Positions 8,786 through 16,670 of a stretch of DNA of 64,000 nucleotides are shown here, piece by piece. Under the pieces are notes generated by a model, which saw nothing but the letters and a program-made list of their open reading frames with translations, made no database searches and was not told the DNA's origin. The stretch's first letter is position 1, and each line of letters starts with the position of its first letter. The DNA lies in contig JAVKIE010000011.1 in assembly GCA_031459615.1 (NCBI GenBank), forward strand, positions 1 to 64,000, read 5' to 3'. The position numbers were made by a program, and so were the translations under genes. Source of the stretch: Calidihabitans tengchongensis. Its GTDB lineage: Bacteria; Sysuimicrobiota; Sysuimicrobiia; Sysuimicrobiales; Kaftiobacteriaceae.

Positions 8786-9337
8786 TCAGCGGTCGTCGGG
8801 CCCCACCAGCTCGGGGGGCAGGTCGGGCTCGCCGATCCTGTCCGAGAGTTCCTCCATCAGGCGGTCAATCCTTTCCCACCGCCGCTGCGACTCGCGCCGC
8901 AGCGCCTCCCGGTCCACCGGGACGACCGCGCCGCTGCCGACGGGCAGCAGGCCGCCCGAACGGATGGCCAGGACCTTGGCGACGTCGCGCCCTAAAAACC
9001 ACCACAGCAGCGGCGCCATGACGATCCAGCCCGCCGGCCCGGCGTCCCCGAAGGTCTGCACCAGGTCCAACATGCGGGAGGGCGCGGCCACCATGGCGAT
9101 GACGATGAGGGCCGAGATGGCGGGGCGCACGAGAGCGATGACGCTGTTGGCCCACACGTAGACCCGCTCGGCGTCGGGAGTGGTGGCCCGGACGAAATCC
9201 ACCCACACGTCCGCCCGGGCCTTCTCCAGGTCGGCCAGCTGGCGGCGCACCTGCACCTCCTGGGCCGGGTCCTGCAGCAGACCCAGCCCGCGCAGGAGGT
9301 TCACCACAGCCTCGATCAGAGCACCCGAGATCGTCAC
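8786..9337 (-). CDS. Putative 3-TM-type holin
   Basis: A 183-residue protein with a charged N-terminal region (Q-E-V-Q-V-R-R-Q-L-A-D-L-E-K) followed by membrane segments at about 66-86 and 97-118. The latter ends in A-P-L-L-W-W-F-L-G-R-D-V-A-K-V, then comes a charged C-terminal coiled-coil-like tail. The S-V-I-A-L-V-R-P-A-I-S and P-L-L-W-W-F-L-G signatures resemble the 3-TM holin family of phages and gene transfer agents. The GTG start overlaps the TGA of the upstream glucosaminidase (GTGA) and has GGAGGGGGGAGGG before it, so the two are translationally coupled. Holin assignment is a family-pattern judgement; another small membrane protein is possible. Confidence 0.6.
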   Translation of the reverse strand: MTISGALIEAVVNLLRGLGLLQDPAQEVQVRRQLADLEKARADVWVDFVRATTPDAERVYVWANSVIALVRPAISALIVIAMVAAPSRMLDLVQTFGDAGPAGWIVMAPLLWWFLGRDVAKVLAIRSGGLLPVGSGAVVPVDREALRRESQRRWERIDRLMEELSDRIGEPDLPPELVGPDDR

Positions 9338-10038
9338 GGCCCTCCCCCCTCCGTCACCCGGACAGTCCTGGCCGCCGGGTCGTAGTCCACCCGCCACCCC
9401 CGCAGGGCGGCCAGCGCCCGCAGCCGCACGTAGACGCGGCCGTCGCGCCACCAGACGGCGTCGTCGGGCAGCGGGATGCCGTTCCAGCGCACCACCACCC
9501 GCGGCGGCAGCAGGTCGGCGAGATGGCGCTCCATGAACGCGACCAGGGCGGCCCCATACCAGGGCGCGGTGGCGTAGCCCGCCCGGGCGATCTCCCGTGC
9601 AAACCGGCGCGGGTCGCGGGTCCGGGCATAGGCGTCCAGAGCCGGGCGGAACCGGGCCGACCGCTGGAAGAAGGCCAGGTAGTCGGCGATGTTGTCCTCC
9701 AGGTTCGCGTAGGCCCGGAACAGGGCGCCGGGCGGGCACCCGGCGGCCACCGCCTCAGGGTAGCCGGCGTAGACGCGGTGCGTGCCCGGGATGACCACCA
9801 GACCCCGGCCGGCGACCCACTCCCGGGTGGTGCCGCAGTAGACCGCCCCGGGCCACCCCGGCCCGGCCTTGACGCCGAACAGCGCCTGGCCCATCCGGGC
9901 CAGGCCGCTGCGGCCCCAGTTGCTCTCCAGGACCGCCTGGGCGACCATCACCGCGCCGGGAACTCCGGCGGCTTCGGCCTGGGGGATGAACACGCGCAGC
10001 CGTGCCAGAAAGGCGCGCTGCTCACCGGACAGTGCCAC
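9334..10038 (-). CDS. Glucosaminidase-type endolysin with stalk-like C-terminal domain
   Basis: A 234-residue protein with a FlgJ/LytG-type N-acetylglucosaminidase domain (about 10-165), including the A-Q-A-V-L-E-S-N-W-G-R-S motif whose glutamate is the likely catalytic acid. A C-terminal region (about 170-230) resembles the copper-amine-oxidase N-terminal 'stalk' domain (V-R-W-N-G-I-P-L-P ... V-R-L-R-A-L-A). There is no signal peptide, so export would need the downstream holin-like membrane protein, as in phage lysis. The gene overlaps that partner by 4 nt. No capsid, tail or integrase genes are nearby. It could be a domesticated prophage fragment or a host muralytic system. Confidence 0.75.
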   Translation of the reverse strand: MALSGEQRAFLARLRVFIPQAEAAGVPGAVMVAQAVLESNWGRSGLARMGQALFGVKAGPGWPGAVYCGTTREWVAGRGLVVIPGTHRVYAGYPEAVAAGCPPGALFRAYANLEDNIADYLAFFQRSARFRPALDAYARTRDPRRFAREIARAGYATAPWYGAALVAFMERHLADLLPPRVVVRWNGIPLPDDAVWWRDGRVYVRLRALAALRGWRVDYDPAARTVRVTEGGGP

Positions 10039-10255
10039 GGGATGCCCTCCCAGCCTTCAGCAGGTAGGCCGTCCCGGCCGGGAGGACAAGTCCCCGGTTG
10101 GGGGGACGCTTGGACGGGCGACGCTCGTGTGAGGGAACGTCGCTGTGGGATCGGGAACCGAGGATCAGGGACCAGAAGGACATCGGGGGAGCACAGATGG
10201 CGAGGCTGAATCGCCGATCCCGGATCTCGCCCTGCGGACAGGAATGAGCGCAGGA

Positions 10256-11275
10256 TCAGGGGAGGATGCGATCCGCGGTCTGACCGCCCGGTTCGTCGCG
10301 GGGACGTGCGTCCACCACGTGGAAGGTGCTCAGGCGCGCGTTGCGGCTGGGCAGCCACTCCACCACGATGGGAGCCGCGAAGTCGGGCCGCAGACGGCCG
10401 TGCTCGATCCAGTAGCGGGCGTGGGGGTCTCCGGCCACCGCCGGGCCCGCCTTGACCACCAGGGTCAGCGGGCGGTCCACCATCCGCACCTCGTCAATCA
10501 CGCCCAGGGCCCTCAGGGCGCCGGCGATGCGGTCGGCCAGATCCGGAGGCGGCGGAGGCAGCAGGTTCACCAGGGCGATGTTGCGGCGCAGCGGCCCGAT
10601 GATCTTCACGTTGGCCAGCGCGGCCTCGTACCCGGCCCGCTGGAGCATCTCCAGCAGGACCTCGTTGGCCTCGGCCACCGCCTGCCCGTGGTAGTCGGGG
10701 TTGACCAGGGGCTTGAGCAGGTGCTTGAGCTTGCACCCTTCCCGCCGCAGGCCGGAGGTCTCACCGATGCGGGGCACCCGCAGGCCCAGGGCGTCGGCCA
10801 GGGCGCGGATCTGCGGCTTGTCCAGGTCCAGCAGCGGCGAGTAGAAACCATTGCACACCTTGATCCCCAGCTGACCCCAGGTGTCGGAGCGGTTGGCTCC
10901 GGTGAGGACCAGCCGGCCGCCGGCGACCGCCTGGACCATCCCCAGCTTGATCTCCCGGGTGCAGCGGTTGCAGGCGGGACCGCCGGACTGCACCCGGTGC
11001 TGGGCGAACTGGCCCAGCAGGCACTTCTGGCGCAGGCCCAATTGCTCGGCCATCTCCAGGACGATCTGGTTGGCGCGCCGGTAGTTGTACGCGCCCATGT
11101 TCACGGTGACCAGCAGGACGCGCTCGGGGCCCAGGGCGCGCTTGGCCAGAGCCGCCACGGTGGTGCTGTCCAGCCCGCCGCTGAAGGCCACCACCACGGG
11201 ATGGCCATCGGCGACGGTCCGGATCTCGTCCACCAGGCGGTCGATGAGGGTCGGAGGATCGCAGACGGCCAGCAT
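10256..11275 (-). CDS. PP-loop ATP pyrophosphatase, LarE/ExsB-like
   Basis: A 339-residue ATP-PPase with an N-terminal PP-loop V-A-F-S-G-G-L-D-S-T-T-V (about 29-40). Enzymes of this fold adenylate a substrate for amidation or sulfur transfer (LarE, QueC/ExsB, GuaA, tRNA thiolases). The motif C-N-R-C-T-R-E-I-K near residue 106, with further cysteines at C-L-L-G-Q and E-G-C-K-L-K, could hold a metal or Fe-S cluster, as in sulfur-inserting relatives. The C-terminal third (about 225-339) is not one I recognise. The ATG is 8 nt downstream of a TATACT box, suggesting a leaderless transcript. Neighbours give no pathway clue; the exact substrate is unknown. Confidence 0.7.
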   Translation of the reverse strand: MLAVCDPPTLIDRLVDEIRTVADGHPVVVAFSGGLDSTTVAALAKRALGPERVLLVTVNMGAYNYRRANQIVLEMAEQLGLRQKCLLGQFAQHRVQSGGPACNRCTREIKLGMVQAVAGGRLVLTGANRSDTWGQLGIKVCNGFYSPLLDLDKPQIRALADALGLRVPRIGETSGLRREGCKLKHLLKPLVNPDYHGQAVAEANEVLLEMLQRAGYEAALANVKIIGPLRRNIALVNLLPPPPPDLADRIAGALRALGVIDEVRMVDRPLTLVVKAGPAVAGDPHARYWIEHGRLRPDFAAPIVVEWLPSRNARLSTFHVVDARPRDEPGGQTADRILP

Positions 11276-11283
11276 CGGCTTCC

Positions 11284-11289
11284 AGTATA
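11284..11289 (-). promoter_or_regulatory. -10 element (TATACT) of the PP-loop gene, leaderless type
   Basis: On the minus strand GGCTATACT is followed by only 8 nt before the ATG. Transcription starting 6-8 nt after the box would begin at or next to the start codon, giving a leaderless mRNA. The short GGAAG between box and ATG could alternatively act as a minimal ribosome binding site. No good -35 hexamer was seen. Confidence 0.5.
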
Positions 11290-11452
11290 GCCGGTCCGCC
11301 CGGGGCGCAGCCTGCCCAGCCGCTAGGTCCACCCCCGCCCCCGACGCGCGGCAGAACACTGGCCGAACGGGGTCTCCCTCGGCTGTCCGGGCTCGCGCGG
11401 CCGCGGGGAGCGCGTCCTGGCTCGAGGCCTGCCCTCGCGGGGCCGTAGGCCG

Positions 11453-12034
11453 TCAGTCCAGCCAGACGGTCTTCTCGGCAGCCGGGGTGCGGCGCTTTTG
11501 GGGCACGACGGCTGGGTAGCCGGCGTAGATCACGCCGATCACCCGCTCGTCGGGGCCCAGGCCCAGGAACTCCCGCAGGGGCGGATAGTCCCGCAGGCCG
11601 CCGGTGCGGAAGTAGGAACCGATGCCCTGGCTCCAGGCCGCCAGCATGAAGGCGTAGGCCGCTGCGAACGTGGCCCAGTGGTTTTCCTCCTGCAGCTCCG
11701 GGTCGGGGTGGCCGGCGGAGGTGACGACGATGATGAGCGGCGTGGCCAGGGTGTCGTCCACCAGCTTGCGCAGGGCGGGCTGCGCCTCGGGGGCATGCGG
11801 GTCGGGCAGCTGCGCCGCCCGGAAGTCGCGGCGGATCTCGGCGAAGCGGCGCTTGCTGGTCTCGCCCAGAACATAGAACCGCCAGGGTTCGGTGAGGCGA
11901 TGGTTGGGCACCCACACGGCGGCCTCCAGCAGGCGCGCGACGAGGTCGCGGGGGACGGGATCCGGTTTGAACTGGGGGATGCTGCGCCGGGTGGTGATGG
12001 CCTCCAGCACCGACATGGTCTGTACGCCGTCCAT
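11453..12034 (-). CDS. Nitroreductase family protein
   Basis: FMN-dependent oxidoreductase of 193 residues. The N-terminal T-T-R-R-S-I-P-Q-F motif (about 14-22) is the usual FMN phosphate-binding R-R-S-x-R-x-F variant, and the N-H-R-L-T-E-P-W-R-F block (about 44-53) is the characteristic second motif. G-I-G-S-Y-F-R-T-G and a terminal Y-A-G-Y-P complete the fold. A strong GGAGG lies just upstream of the ATG. Members reduce nitro compounds, quinones or act in cofactor metabolism using NAD(P)H; the substrate here is unknown. It stands as a single gene with its own likely promoter. Confidence 0.88.
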   Translation of the reverse strand: MDGVQTMSVLEAITTRRSIPQFKPDPVPRDLVARLLEAAVWVPNHRLTEPWRFYVLGETSKRRFAEIRRDFRAAQLPDPHAPEAQPALRKLVDDTLATPLIIVVTSAGHPDPELQEENHWATFAAAYAFMLAAWSQGIGSYFRTGGLRDYPPLREFLGLGPDERVIGVIYAGYPAVVPQKRRTPAAEKTVWLD

Positions 12035-12103
12035 GGTTCCTCCCGCTCGAGTGGGCCGCAGGCGGTCTGTCCGTCCGCGGACGCCGCGGCCGGCGTCGGA
12101 CCT

Positions 12104-12109
12104 ATTGTA
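12104..12109 (-). promoter_or_regulatory. -10 element (TACAAT) of the nitroreductase gene
   Basis: TACAAT reads on the minus strand in the short gap after the ZIP transporter gene, about 70 nt before the nitroreductase ATG. No clear -35 match is seen at the usual distance. Confidence 0.4.
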
Positions 12110-12169
12110 CCCGACACCGACCTCCGCTGCGGGGCGTCTCGGACAGAGCCCGGGACGACGCGGGCTTTG

Positions 12170-12913
12170 TTACTGCAGCACGTTCTGCATCAGCATCATC
12201 GCCAGGAACCCGACGATCACGGCCGCCGCGCCATTTCCGTGCCCACTGTGCTCTTCAGCCTCTGGGACGATCTCGCTGAAGACCAGGAACGCCATGGCGC
12301 CGGCCGCAAACCCCAATCCCACGGGCACCAGCGGCTCAAAAAACGCCACGGCCAGCGCGGCCGGCACGGCCATGAGCGGCTGCGGCAGGCTGGTGAAGAT
12401 GGACCACCCGATGCAGGCCCATCCGGAGAACCCCTGGCTGCGGAGCGGTAGGGAAGCGGCGAGCCCTTCGGGGATGTTGTGGATGGCGATGGCCACGGTG
12501 ACCAGGGCGGCCAGGGCGACCTCGCCTGAGCCGAACGCCACCCCCACGGCAATGCCTTCGGAGAAGCTGTGGATGGTCAGCGTCCCGATGAAGAGGACAA
12601 CCCGGCGCGCCGGAGCCCCGTGCAGGTGGTAGAAGTCGAAGGAGGTGTGGCCGAACCGCCGCTCGGCGAGCCAGAAAAGGGCCGCCCCCAGCGCGATCCC
12701 CGCGGCCACGGGGGTGTAGCCGTTGCGGTTGACGCCCTCGAAGACGAGGTTGAAGACGGAGGCGGAGAGCATCATTCCCCCGCTGACGCCCCACGCCAGG
12801 CCGAGGAAACGGTCCGGGAAACCCTGGGTGAACAGGAACGGCACCCCGCCCATGCCCGTAGCAACGGCCGTGGCTAAGGCGGAGAGGAAGGTGATGAGGG
12901 CCAGGCGGAACAC
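12170..12913 (-). CDS. ZIP family divalent metal transporter
   Basis: Inner-membrane transporter of 247 residues with about eight membrane segments, likely importing zinc or iron. The diagnostic motifs H-S-F-S-E-G and H-N-I-P-E-G in transmembrane segments IV and V supply the metal-site histidines and glutamates, and a histidine-bearing loop lies near E-A-E-E-H-S-G-H-G. The frame is open further upstream into the neighbouring divergent gene, but the GTG at 12911-12913 immediately precedes the first membrane segment. It also lies 6 nt downstream of a TATCAT box, supporting it as a leaderless start. The product length is normal for the family. Confidence 0.85.
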   Translation of the reverse strand: MFRLALITFLSALATAVATGMGGVPFLFTQGFPDRFLGLAWGVSGGMMLSASVFNLVFEGVNRNGYTPVAAGIALGAALFWLAERRFGHTSFDFYHLHGAPARRVVLFIGTLTIHSFSEGIAVGVAFGSGEVALAALVTVAIAIHNIPEGLAASLPLRSQGFSGWACIGWSIFTSLPQPLMAVPAALAVAFFEPLVPVGLGFAAGAMAFLVFSEIVPEAEEHSGHGNGAAAVIVGFLAMMLMQNVLQ

Positions 12914-12919
12914 TGCTTT

Positions 12920-12925
12920 ATGATA
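12920..12925 (-). promoter_or_regulatory. -10 element (TATCAT) of the ZIP gene, leaderless type
   Basis: GCTATCAT on the minus strand is followed by AAAGCA and then the GTG used as start. The 6-nt spacing is similar to the two other GCTATNNT boxes in this window that sit directly before start codons. Confidence 0.5.
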
Positions 12926-13025
12926 GCGGCCGCGGATGAGGCGGGCTATCCGGCGGGTACCCGATGGGCCGCGGAGAGCGGGGAGAGGTCGTCGCGACCT
13001 GGTCCTCCGTACCGGCGTGTGAGGC

Positions 13026-14801
13026 ATGAGCGGATCCCAGACCGTCGTCCTTGGCATCCTGCTGGCAACCCTCGCGTTGTTGGCATGGGGGCGGTGGCGT
13101 TACGATCTCGTGGCGCTGCTCGCCCTTCTGACCCTGACCATCGCCGGCTACGTAGCGCCGGAAGACGCCTTTGACGGATTCGGCCACCCCGCGGTGATTA
13201 CCGTGGCCGCTGTCCTCGTGGTCAGCCGGGGACTGCTGAACTCGGGGGTGGTCGACCTCCTGACCCGGGAGCTAGGGCGTATCGGGGGCCACGCGCTCCT
13301 CCAGATGACGGCGCTGACCACCCTCGCGGCGCTGGCGTCGGCTTTCATGAACAACGTGGGCGCGCTCGCCCTGCTGATGCCCGTGGCGATGCAAACGGCG
13401 CGCCGCCGCAGGATCGCTCCCTCAGCGCTGCTCATGCCGCTCGCCTTTGCCTCCCTGCTGGGCGGGCTGATCACGCTCATCGGGACGCCCCCCAACGTTG
13501 TCATCGCCACGTACCGGATGCAGGAGACCGGCGTTCCTTTCCGCATGTTCGACTTCACACCGGTCGGAGCGGGGGTGGCTGCCGCCGGGATCCTCTTCAT
13601 CGCCTTGCTGGGCTGGCGGTTAATTCCGCGGCGCCAGGGACGCCAGTCCCCCGAAGAACTGTTCGAGATCTCAGACTACATCGCCGAGGTCGAGGTCCCC
13701 AAGGGCGCGCCCGTAGTCGGCAGGACAGTGCAGGAGCTGGAAACTCTGGACGACGCCGAGGTGACGGTGGTCGGCATCGTCCGCAGCGAGCGCCGAATGC
13801 CCGCGCCCTCCGGCGGGGAGATCGTCCGCGCGGACGACGTCCTGATCGTCAAAGCCGATCCGGCCGACCTCAAGACCCTCCTGGACGCCGGTGGCCTCCA
13901 GCTGGTCGGAGATAGGCCTTTGGACCCGGAGAAGCTCGGATCCGACGAAGTGGTTCTGCTCGAGGCCGTGGTGCGGCCCAACGCTCGCATCGTCGGCAAG
14001 ACGGCCCGCACGTTGAACCTGCGCCGACGCTTCGGGGTAAACCTGCTGGCGGTAGCCCGCGCAGGCCAGCGGGTAAAGGATCGCCTGGCCCGCCTCCAGC
14101 TCCGGGCCGGGGACGTGTTGTTGGTGCAGGGCAGTGGAGACCTCCTGCAGGAGGCTATTGCTGATCTGGGCCTCCTCCCGCTGGCCGAGCGGAAGCTGCG
14201 CCTCGGCCAGCCCCGCCGGACTATGTCGGCCGTCTCGATTTTCGGCCTGGGCCTGGCCACCGCCGCCCTGGGCGTGGTCCCCGTCCAGGTGGCCTTCGTC
14301 TGCGCGGCGGTCGCCATGGTGCTGACAGGACTGCTGCCCCTGCGCGACGCCTATGACAGCATTGACTGGCCAATTCTCGTGCTCCTGGGGGCGATGATCC
14401 CCGTCGGGCAGGCCCTGGAGACCACCGGAGTGGCGACGACAATCGCGGGCGGCCTGCTCGCCGTCGGCCAGCACCTGCCTCCCTGGGCCACGCTGACCGT
14501 GGTGCTGGTCGCCACCATGTTTCTCTCGGACGTCATCAACAACACAGCGGCCGCCGTGCTGATGGCTCCCATCGGTCTGGGTGTCGCCCGCGGGCTCGGC
14601 GTCCATAGCGACGCCTTCCTGATGGCTGTCGCCATCGGTGCGTCCTGCGCCTTCCTCACACCGGTCGGCCACCAGTCCAACACGCTCGTCATGGGGCCAG
14701 GAGGGTACCGGTTCGGTGACTACTGGCGCATGGGATTGCCGCTGGAGCTTCTGATCACGCTCGTGGCCGTGCCGCTGCTCCTGCACTTCTGGCCGCTGTG
14801 A
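13026..14801 (+). CDS. SLC13/DASS-type permease with paired RCK-C domains
   Basis: A 591-residue inner-membrane transporter of the ion-transporter superfamily that includes CitT, ArsB and sulfate/dicarboxylate permeases. Two hydrophobic halves (about 1-200 and 395-591) flank a soluble insert (about 215-385) made of two TrkA-C/RCK-C domains, which often bind ligands and gate transport. Each half holds a helix-hairpin motif: F-M-N-N-V-G-A ... I-G-T-P-P-N in the first, and I-N-N-T-A-A-A ... T-P-V-G-H-Q-S-N-T in the second. Substrate is probably a small anion such as sulfate or a dicarboxylate with sodium, but this is inferred. It is transcribed divergently from the ZIP gene. Confidence 0.88.
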   Translation: MSGSQTVVLGILLATLALLAWGRWRYDLVALLALLTLTIAGYVAPEDAFDGFGHPAVITVAAVLVVSRGLLNSGVVDLLTRELGRIGGHALLQMTALTTLAALASAFMNNVGALALLMPVAMQTARRRRIAPSALLMPLAFASLLGGLITLIGTPPNVVIATYRMQETGVPFRMFDFTPVGAGVAAAGILFIALLGWRLIPRRQGRQSPEELFEISDYIAEVEVPKGAPVVGRTVQELETLDDAEVTVVGIVRSERRMPAPSGGEIVRADDVLIVKADPADLKTLLDAGGLQLVGDRPLDPEKLGSDEVVLLEAVVRPNARIVGKTARTLNLRRRFGVNLLAVARAGQRVKDRLARLQLRAGDVLLVQGSGDLLQEAIADLGLLPLAERKLRLGQPRRTMSAVSIFGLGLATAALGVVPVQVAFVCAAVAMVLTGLLPLRDAYDSIDWPILVLLGAMIPVGQALETTGVATTIAGGLLAVGQHLPPWATLTVVLVATMFLSDVINNTAAAVLMAPIGLGVARGLGVHSDAFLMAVAIGASCAFLTPVGHQSNTLVMGPGGYRFGDYWRMGLPLELLITLVAVPLLLHFWPL

Positions 14802-14805
14802 GGCG

Positions 14806-14811
14806 TATAAT
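14806..14811 (+). promoter_or_regulatory. -10 element (TATAAT) for tRNA-Ser
   Basis: A consensus TATAAT lies 13 nt before the tRNA 5' end and just after the permease stop codon, so the tRNA has its own promoter. A matching -35 could not be placed with confidence within the permease 3' end. Confidence 0.6.
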
Positions 14812-14824
14812 GGGCTGGAACCTC

Positions 14825-14916
14825 GGAGGGGTGCAGGGAATCCGGCGATCCGGGCGGTCTTGAAAACCGCTGGGCCGCGCAGGCCCGTGTGGGTTCGAAT
14901 CCCACCCCCTCCGCCA
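14825..14916 (+). tRNA. tRNA-Ser (UGA anticodon), CCA encoded
   Basis: The 7-bp acceptor stem pairs GGAGGGG at the 5' end with CCCCTCC at 14906-14912, followed by discriminator G and an encoded CCA. The anticodon stem GCGGT/ACCGC encloses loop CTTGAAA with anticodon TGA at 14861-14863, which reads UCA-type serine codons. A long variable arm (GGGCC-GCGCA-GGCCC region) marks a class II tRNA, and the T arm GTGGG-TTCGAAT-CCCAC is canonical. A YHS-domain remnant follows downstream on the other strand. Confidence 0.97.
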
Positions 14917-14981
14917 CGGCCCGCAACGCCTCGACTTCCTTCTCGACCGGTTCCGCGGTGGCCGTGCGCCCTTCCACCATC

Positions 14982-15143
14982 TCACGAGCCTGCGGGAGCG
15001 TATCGGGCGGGATCCCTCTCGAAGCTGGTCTGGCAGTGCGCGGAACAGAAGTAATACTTGATGCCGCCGCGTTCTGCTGTGTGGCGGGCGGAGGCGATCT
15101 CCACCTCCATGCCGCATTCGGGGTCGACGGCGTGAGCCGCCGA
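14982..15143 (-). pseudogene. YHS-domain protein remnant without a usable start
   Basis: On the minus strand the frame ending at the TGA at 14982-14984 encodes a recognisable YHS metal-binding domain: V-D-P-E-C-G-M-E-V, then G-G-I-K-Y-Y-F-C-S-A-H-C and F-E-R-D-P-A-R-Y. YHS domains bind metals through the two cysteine motifs and often sit in copper or heavy-metal proteins. Reading upstream from the first cysteine, no ATG, GTG or TTG occurs before an in-frame TAA about 60 codons from the start of the domain core. The only internal ATG would cut off the first cysteine. It is therefore probably a truncated gene, or one using a rare start codon. It occupies most of the gap between the tRNA and the Yip1 gene. 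Confidence 0.55.
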
Positions 15144-15286
15144 TATCCGGTCAGGACCCCGCGCCTTCCGGCGGCGCCCGCCCGTACGCTGTCCGCCGCA
15201 GATACAGGGCGATTACCCCGGGGGAGAGGTCTCGCGCCGAGGCGAATCATTCCCCGGCGGCATCACGAAGGCACAGGAGGGAGACC

Positions 15287-15808
15287 GTGGCAATCACCGA
15301 GCGGATGATTCGCGCGTCCAGGCTGGACCCCCGGCTGTACGAGGAGGTGGAAGCCGATCCCGGCCTCACCCGGGAAGCGGCGACGGTGGTGCTGCTGTCC
15401 GCGCTGGGCGCGGGCATAGGCGGCGTCGCGCGGGGAGGGATACTGGGGCTGGTGGTCGTGGCGGTCACCGCCCTGCTGGCCTGGTACGTGTGGGCCTACC
15501 TGACCTACTGGATCGGGACCCGCGTTCTGCCGGGAGAGGCCACCCACGCCGACGTGGGGCAGATGCTGCGGGTGCTGGGGTTCGCCAGCGCCCCGGGGGT
15601 GCTGCGGGTCCTGGGGATCGTGCCGGGGCTGGGGGTCCTGGCGTTCCCGGTCGCCAACGTGTGGATGCTGGTGACCACGGTGGTGGCGGTACGCCAAGCC
15701 CTGGACTACACGTCCACTTGGCGCGCTCTGGCCGTGGTGGCCCTGGGCTGGCTGGCCTACCTGGTGGCCCTGGCGCTGGTGACGGCCGCCCTGCGGGCGG
15801 GAGGGTAA
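15287..15808 (+). CDS. Yip1-domain membrane protein
   Basis: A 173-residue integral membrane protein with about five hydrophobic segments. The pattern Y-E-E-V-E-A-D-P near the N-terminus, followed by A-Y-L-T-Y-W-I-G-T-R-V-L and the V-L-G-F-A-S-A-P-G-V-L-R motif, is typical of bacterial Yip1-domain proteins. Their function in bacteria is not well defined. The GTG start is supported by AGGAGGGAG a few nucleotides upstream. The downstream HAD gene begins about 40 nt later on the same strand. Confidence 0.75.
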   Translation: MAITERMIRASRLDPRLYEEVEADPGLTREAATVVLLSALGAGIGGVARGGILGLVVVAVTALLAWYVWAYLTYWIGTRVLPGEATHADVGQMLRVLGFASAPGVLRVLGIVPGLGVLAFPVANVWMLVTTVVAVRQALDYTSTWRALAVVALGWLAYLVALALVTAALRAGG

Positions 15809-15851
15809 CGGTTTCCGCGGTGGGCGCGGATCCCCCCCGTCCCCGCCTCCG

Positions 15852-16571
15852 GTGATCACCGCCGTCCTGTTCGATCTGGACGGAACCCTGCTGCCGGTCG
15901 ACACCGGCCGGCTGGTGGAAGAGTACGTCCGCCTCCTGGCGCGGGACTTTGCCGACCTGATCGACCCCGGGCGGTTTGTGTCCTGCCTGCTGGACGCCAC
16001 CCGGGTGATGCTCGCCAACCGCGATCCCTCCCGGACGGTCCGGGAGGTGTTCGCCGCCTCGTTCTATCCGGCGGTGGGCCTCACCGAAGAGCAGGCCGCC
16101 CCGCGCCTGGCGCAGTTTTACGCGCGCACCTACCCCCGCCTGCGGGCGCTGACACGCCAGGACCCCGCCGCCCGGGAGGCGGTGCGGGCGGCTCTCGGGC
16201 GCGGTCTGGTGGCAGTCCTGGCCACGAACCCCATCTTCCCCGAAGTCGCCATCCGCCAGCGCATGGCGTGGGCGGGGGTGGACGACCTGCCCTTTGCTGT
16301 CGTCACCACCTACGAGACGGCGCACGTCTGCAAGCCCCACCCCGAGTACTTCCTGGAGGTCTGCGAGGCCATCGGCCACCCGCCGCAGCGGTGCCTGATG
16401 GCGGGCAACGACGCCCGCGAGGACGCCGTGGCCCGCCGGCTGGGCATGCGCACCTTCCTGGTCACCGACCATCTCATCAACCCCGGGGGCCTGCCCGTGG
16501 AGGCAGACCGCGCCGGCTCCCTGGCCGACCTGGCCACTTTTCTGCGCACGGCGGACCTGGACGCGCTGTAG
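15852..16571 (+). CDS. HAD superfamily hydrolase
   Basis: A 239-residue haloacid-dehalogenase-type hydrolase, probably a phosphatase. Motif I is V-L-F-D-L-D-G-T-L-L with the nucleophile and acid aspartates. Motif II is around L-A-T-N-P, motif III uses the lysine in C-K-P-H-P-E-Y-F, and motif IV is G-N-D-A-R-E-D. A cap domain lies between motifs I and II (about 20-115). The start is GTG. It follows the Yip1 gene closely and may be co-transcribed with it; the substrate cannot be told from sequence. Confidence 0.85.
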   Translation: MITAVLFDLDGTLLPVDTGRLVEEYVRLLARDFADLIDPGRFVSCLLDATRVMLANRDPSRTVREVFAASFYPAVGLTEEQAAPRLAQFYARTYPRLRALTRQDPAAREAVRAALGRGLVAVLATNPIFPEVAIRQRMAWAGVDDLPFAVVTTYETAHVCKPHPEYFLEVCEAIGHPPQRCLMAGNDAREDAVARRLGMRTFLVTDHLINPGGLPVEADRAGSLADLATFLRTADLDAL

Positions 16572-16607
16572 GCCGACGCTGCTGCCGCGCGCAGGGCCCC
16601 GGCGGTT

Positions 16608-16613
16608 TATAAT
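16608..16613 (+). promoter_or_regulatory. -10 element (TATAAT) upstream of the P5C dehydrogenase gene
   Basis: A consensus TATAAT preceded by GGTT lies 57 nt before the dehydrogenase ATG, directly after the HAD gene. This implies separate transcription. No strong -35 was found. Confidence 0.55.
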
Positions 16614-16670
16614 GGAGCCACCCGCACGATGCCGTGACGGCACATTCCTGCGCGTGACCGGAGGTGGAGC

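Noticed and set aside
10039..10255. Possible further copy of the GGGGACAGTCCCC palindrome (GGAGGACAAGTCCCC region)
   Set aside because: The match is broken by extra bases and lacks the exact palindrome, so it was not counted with the array.
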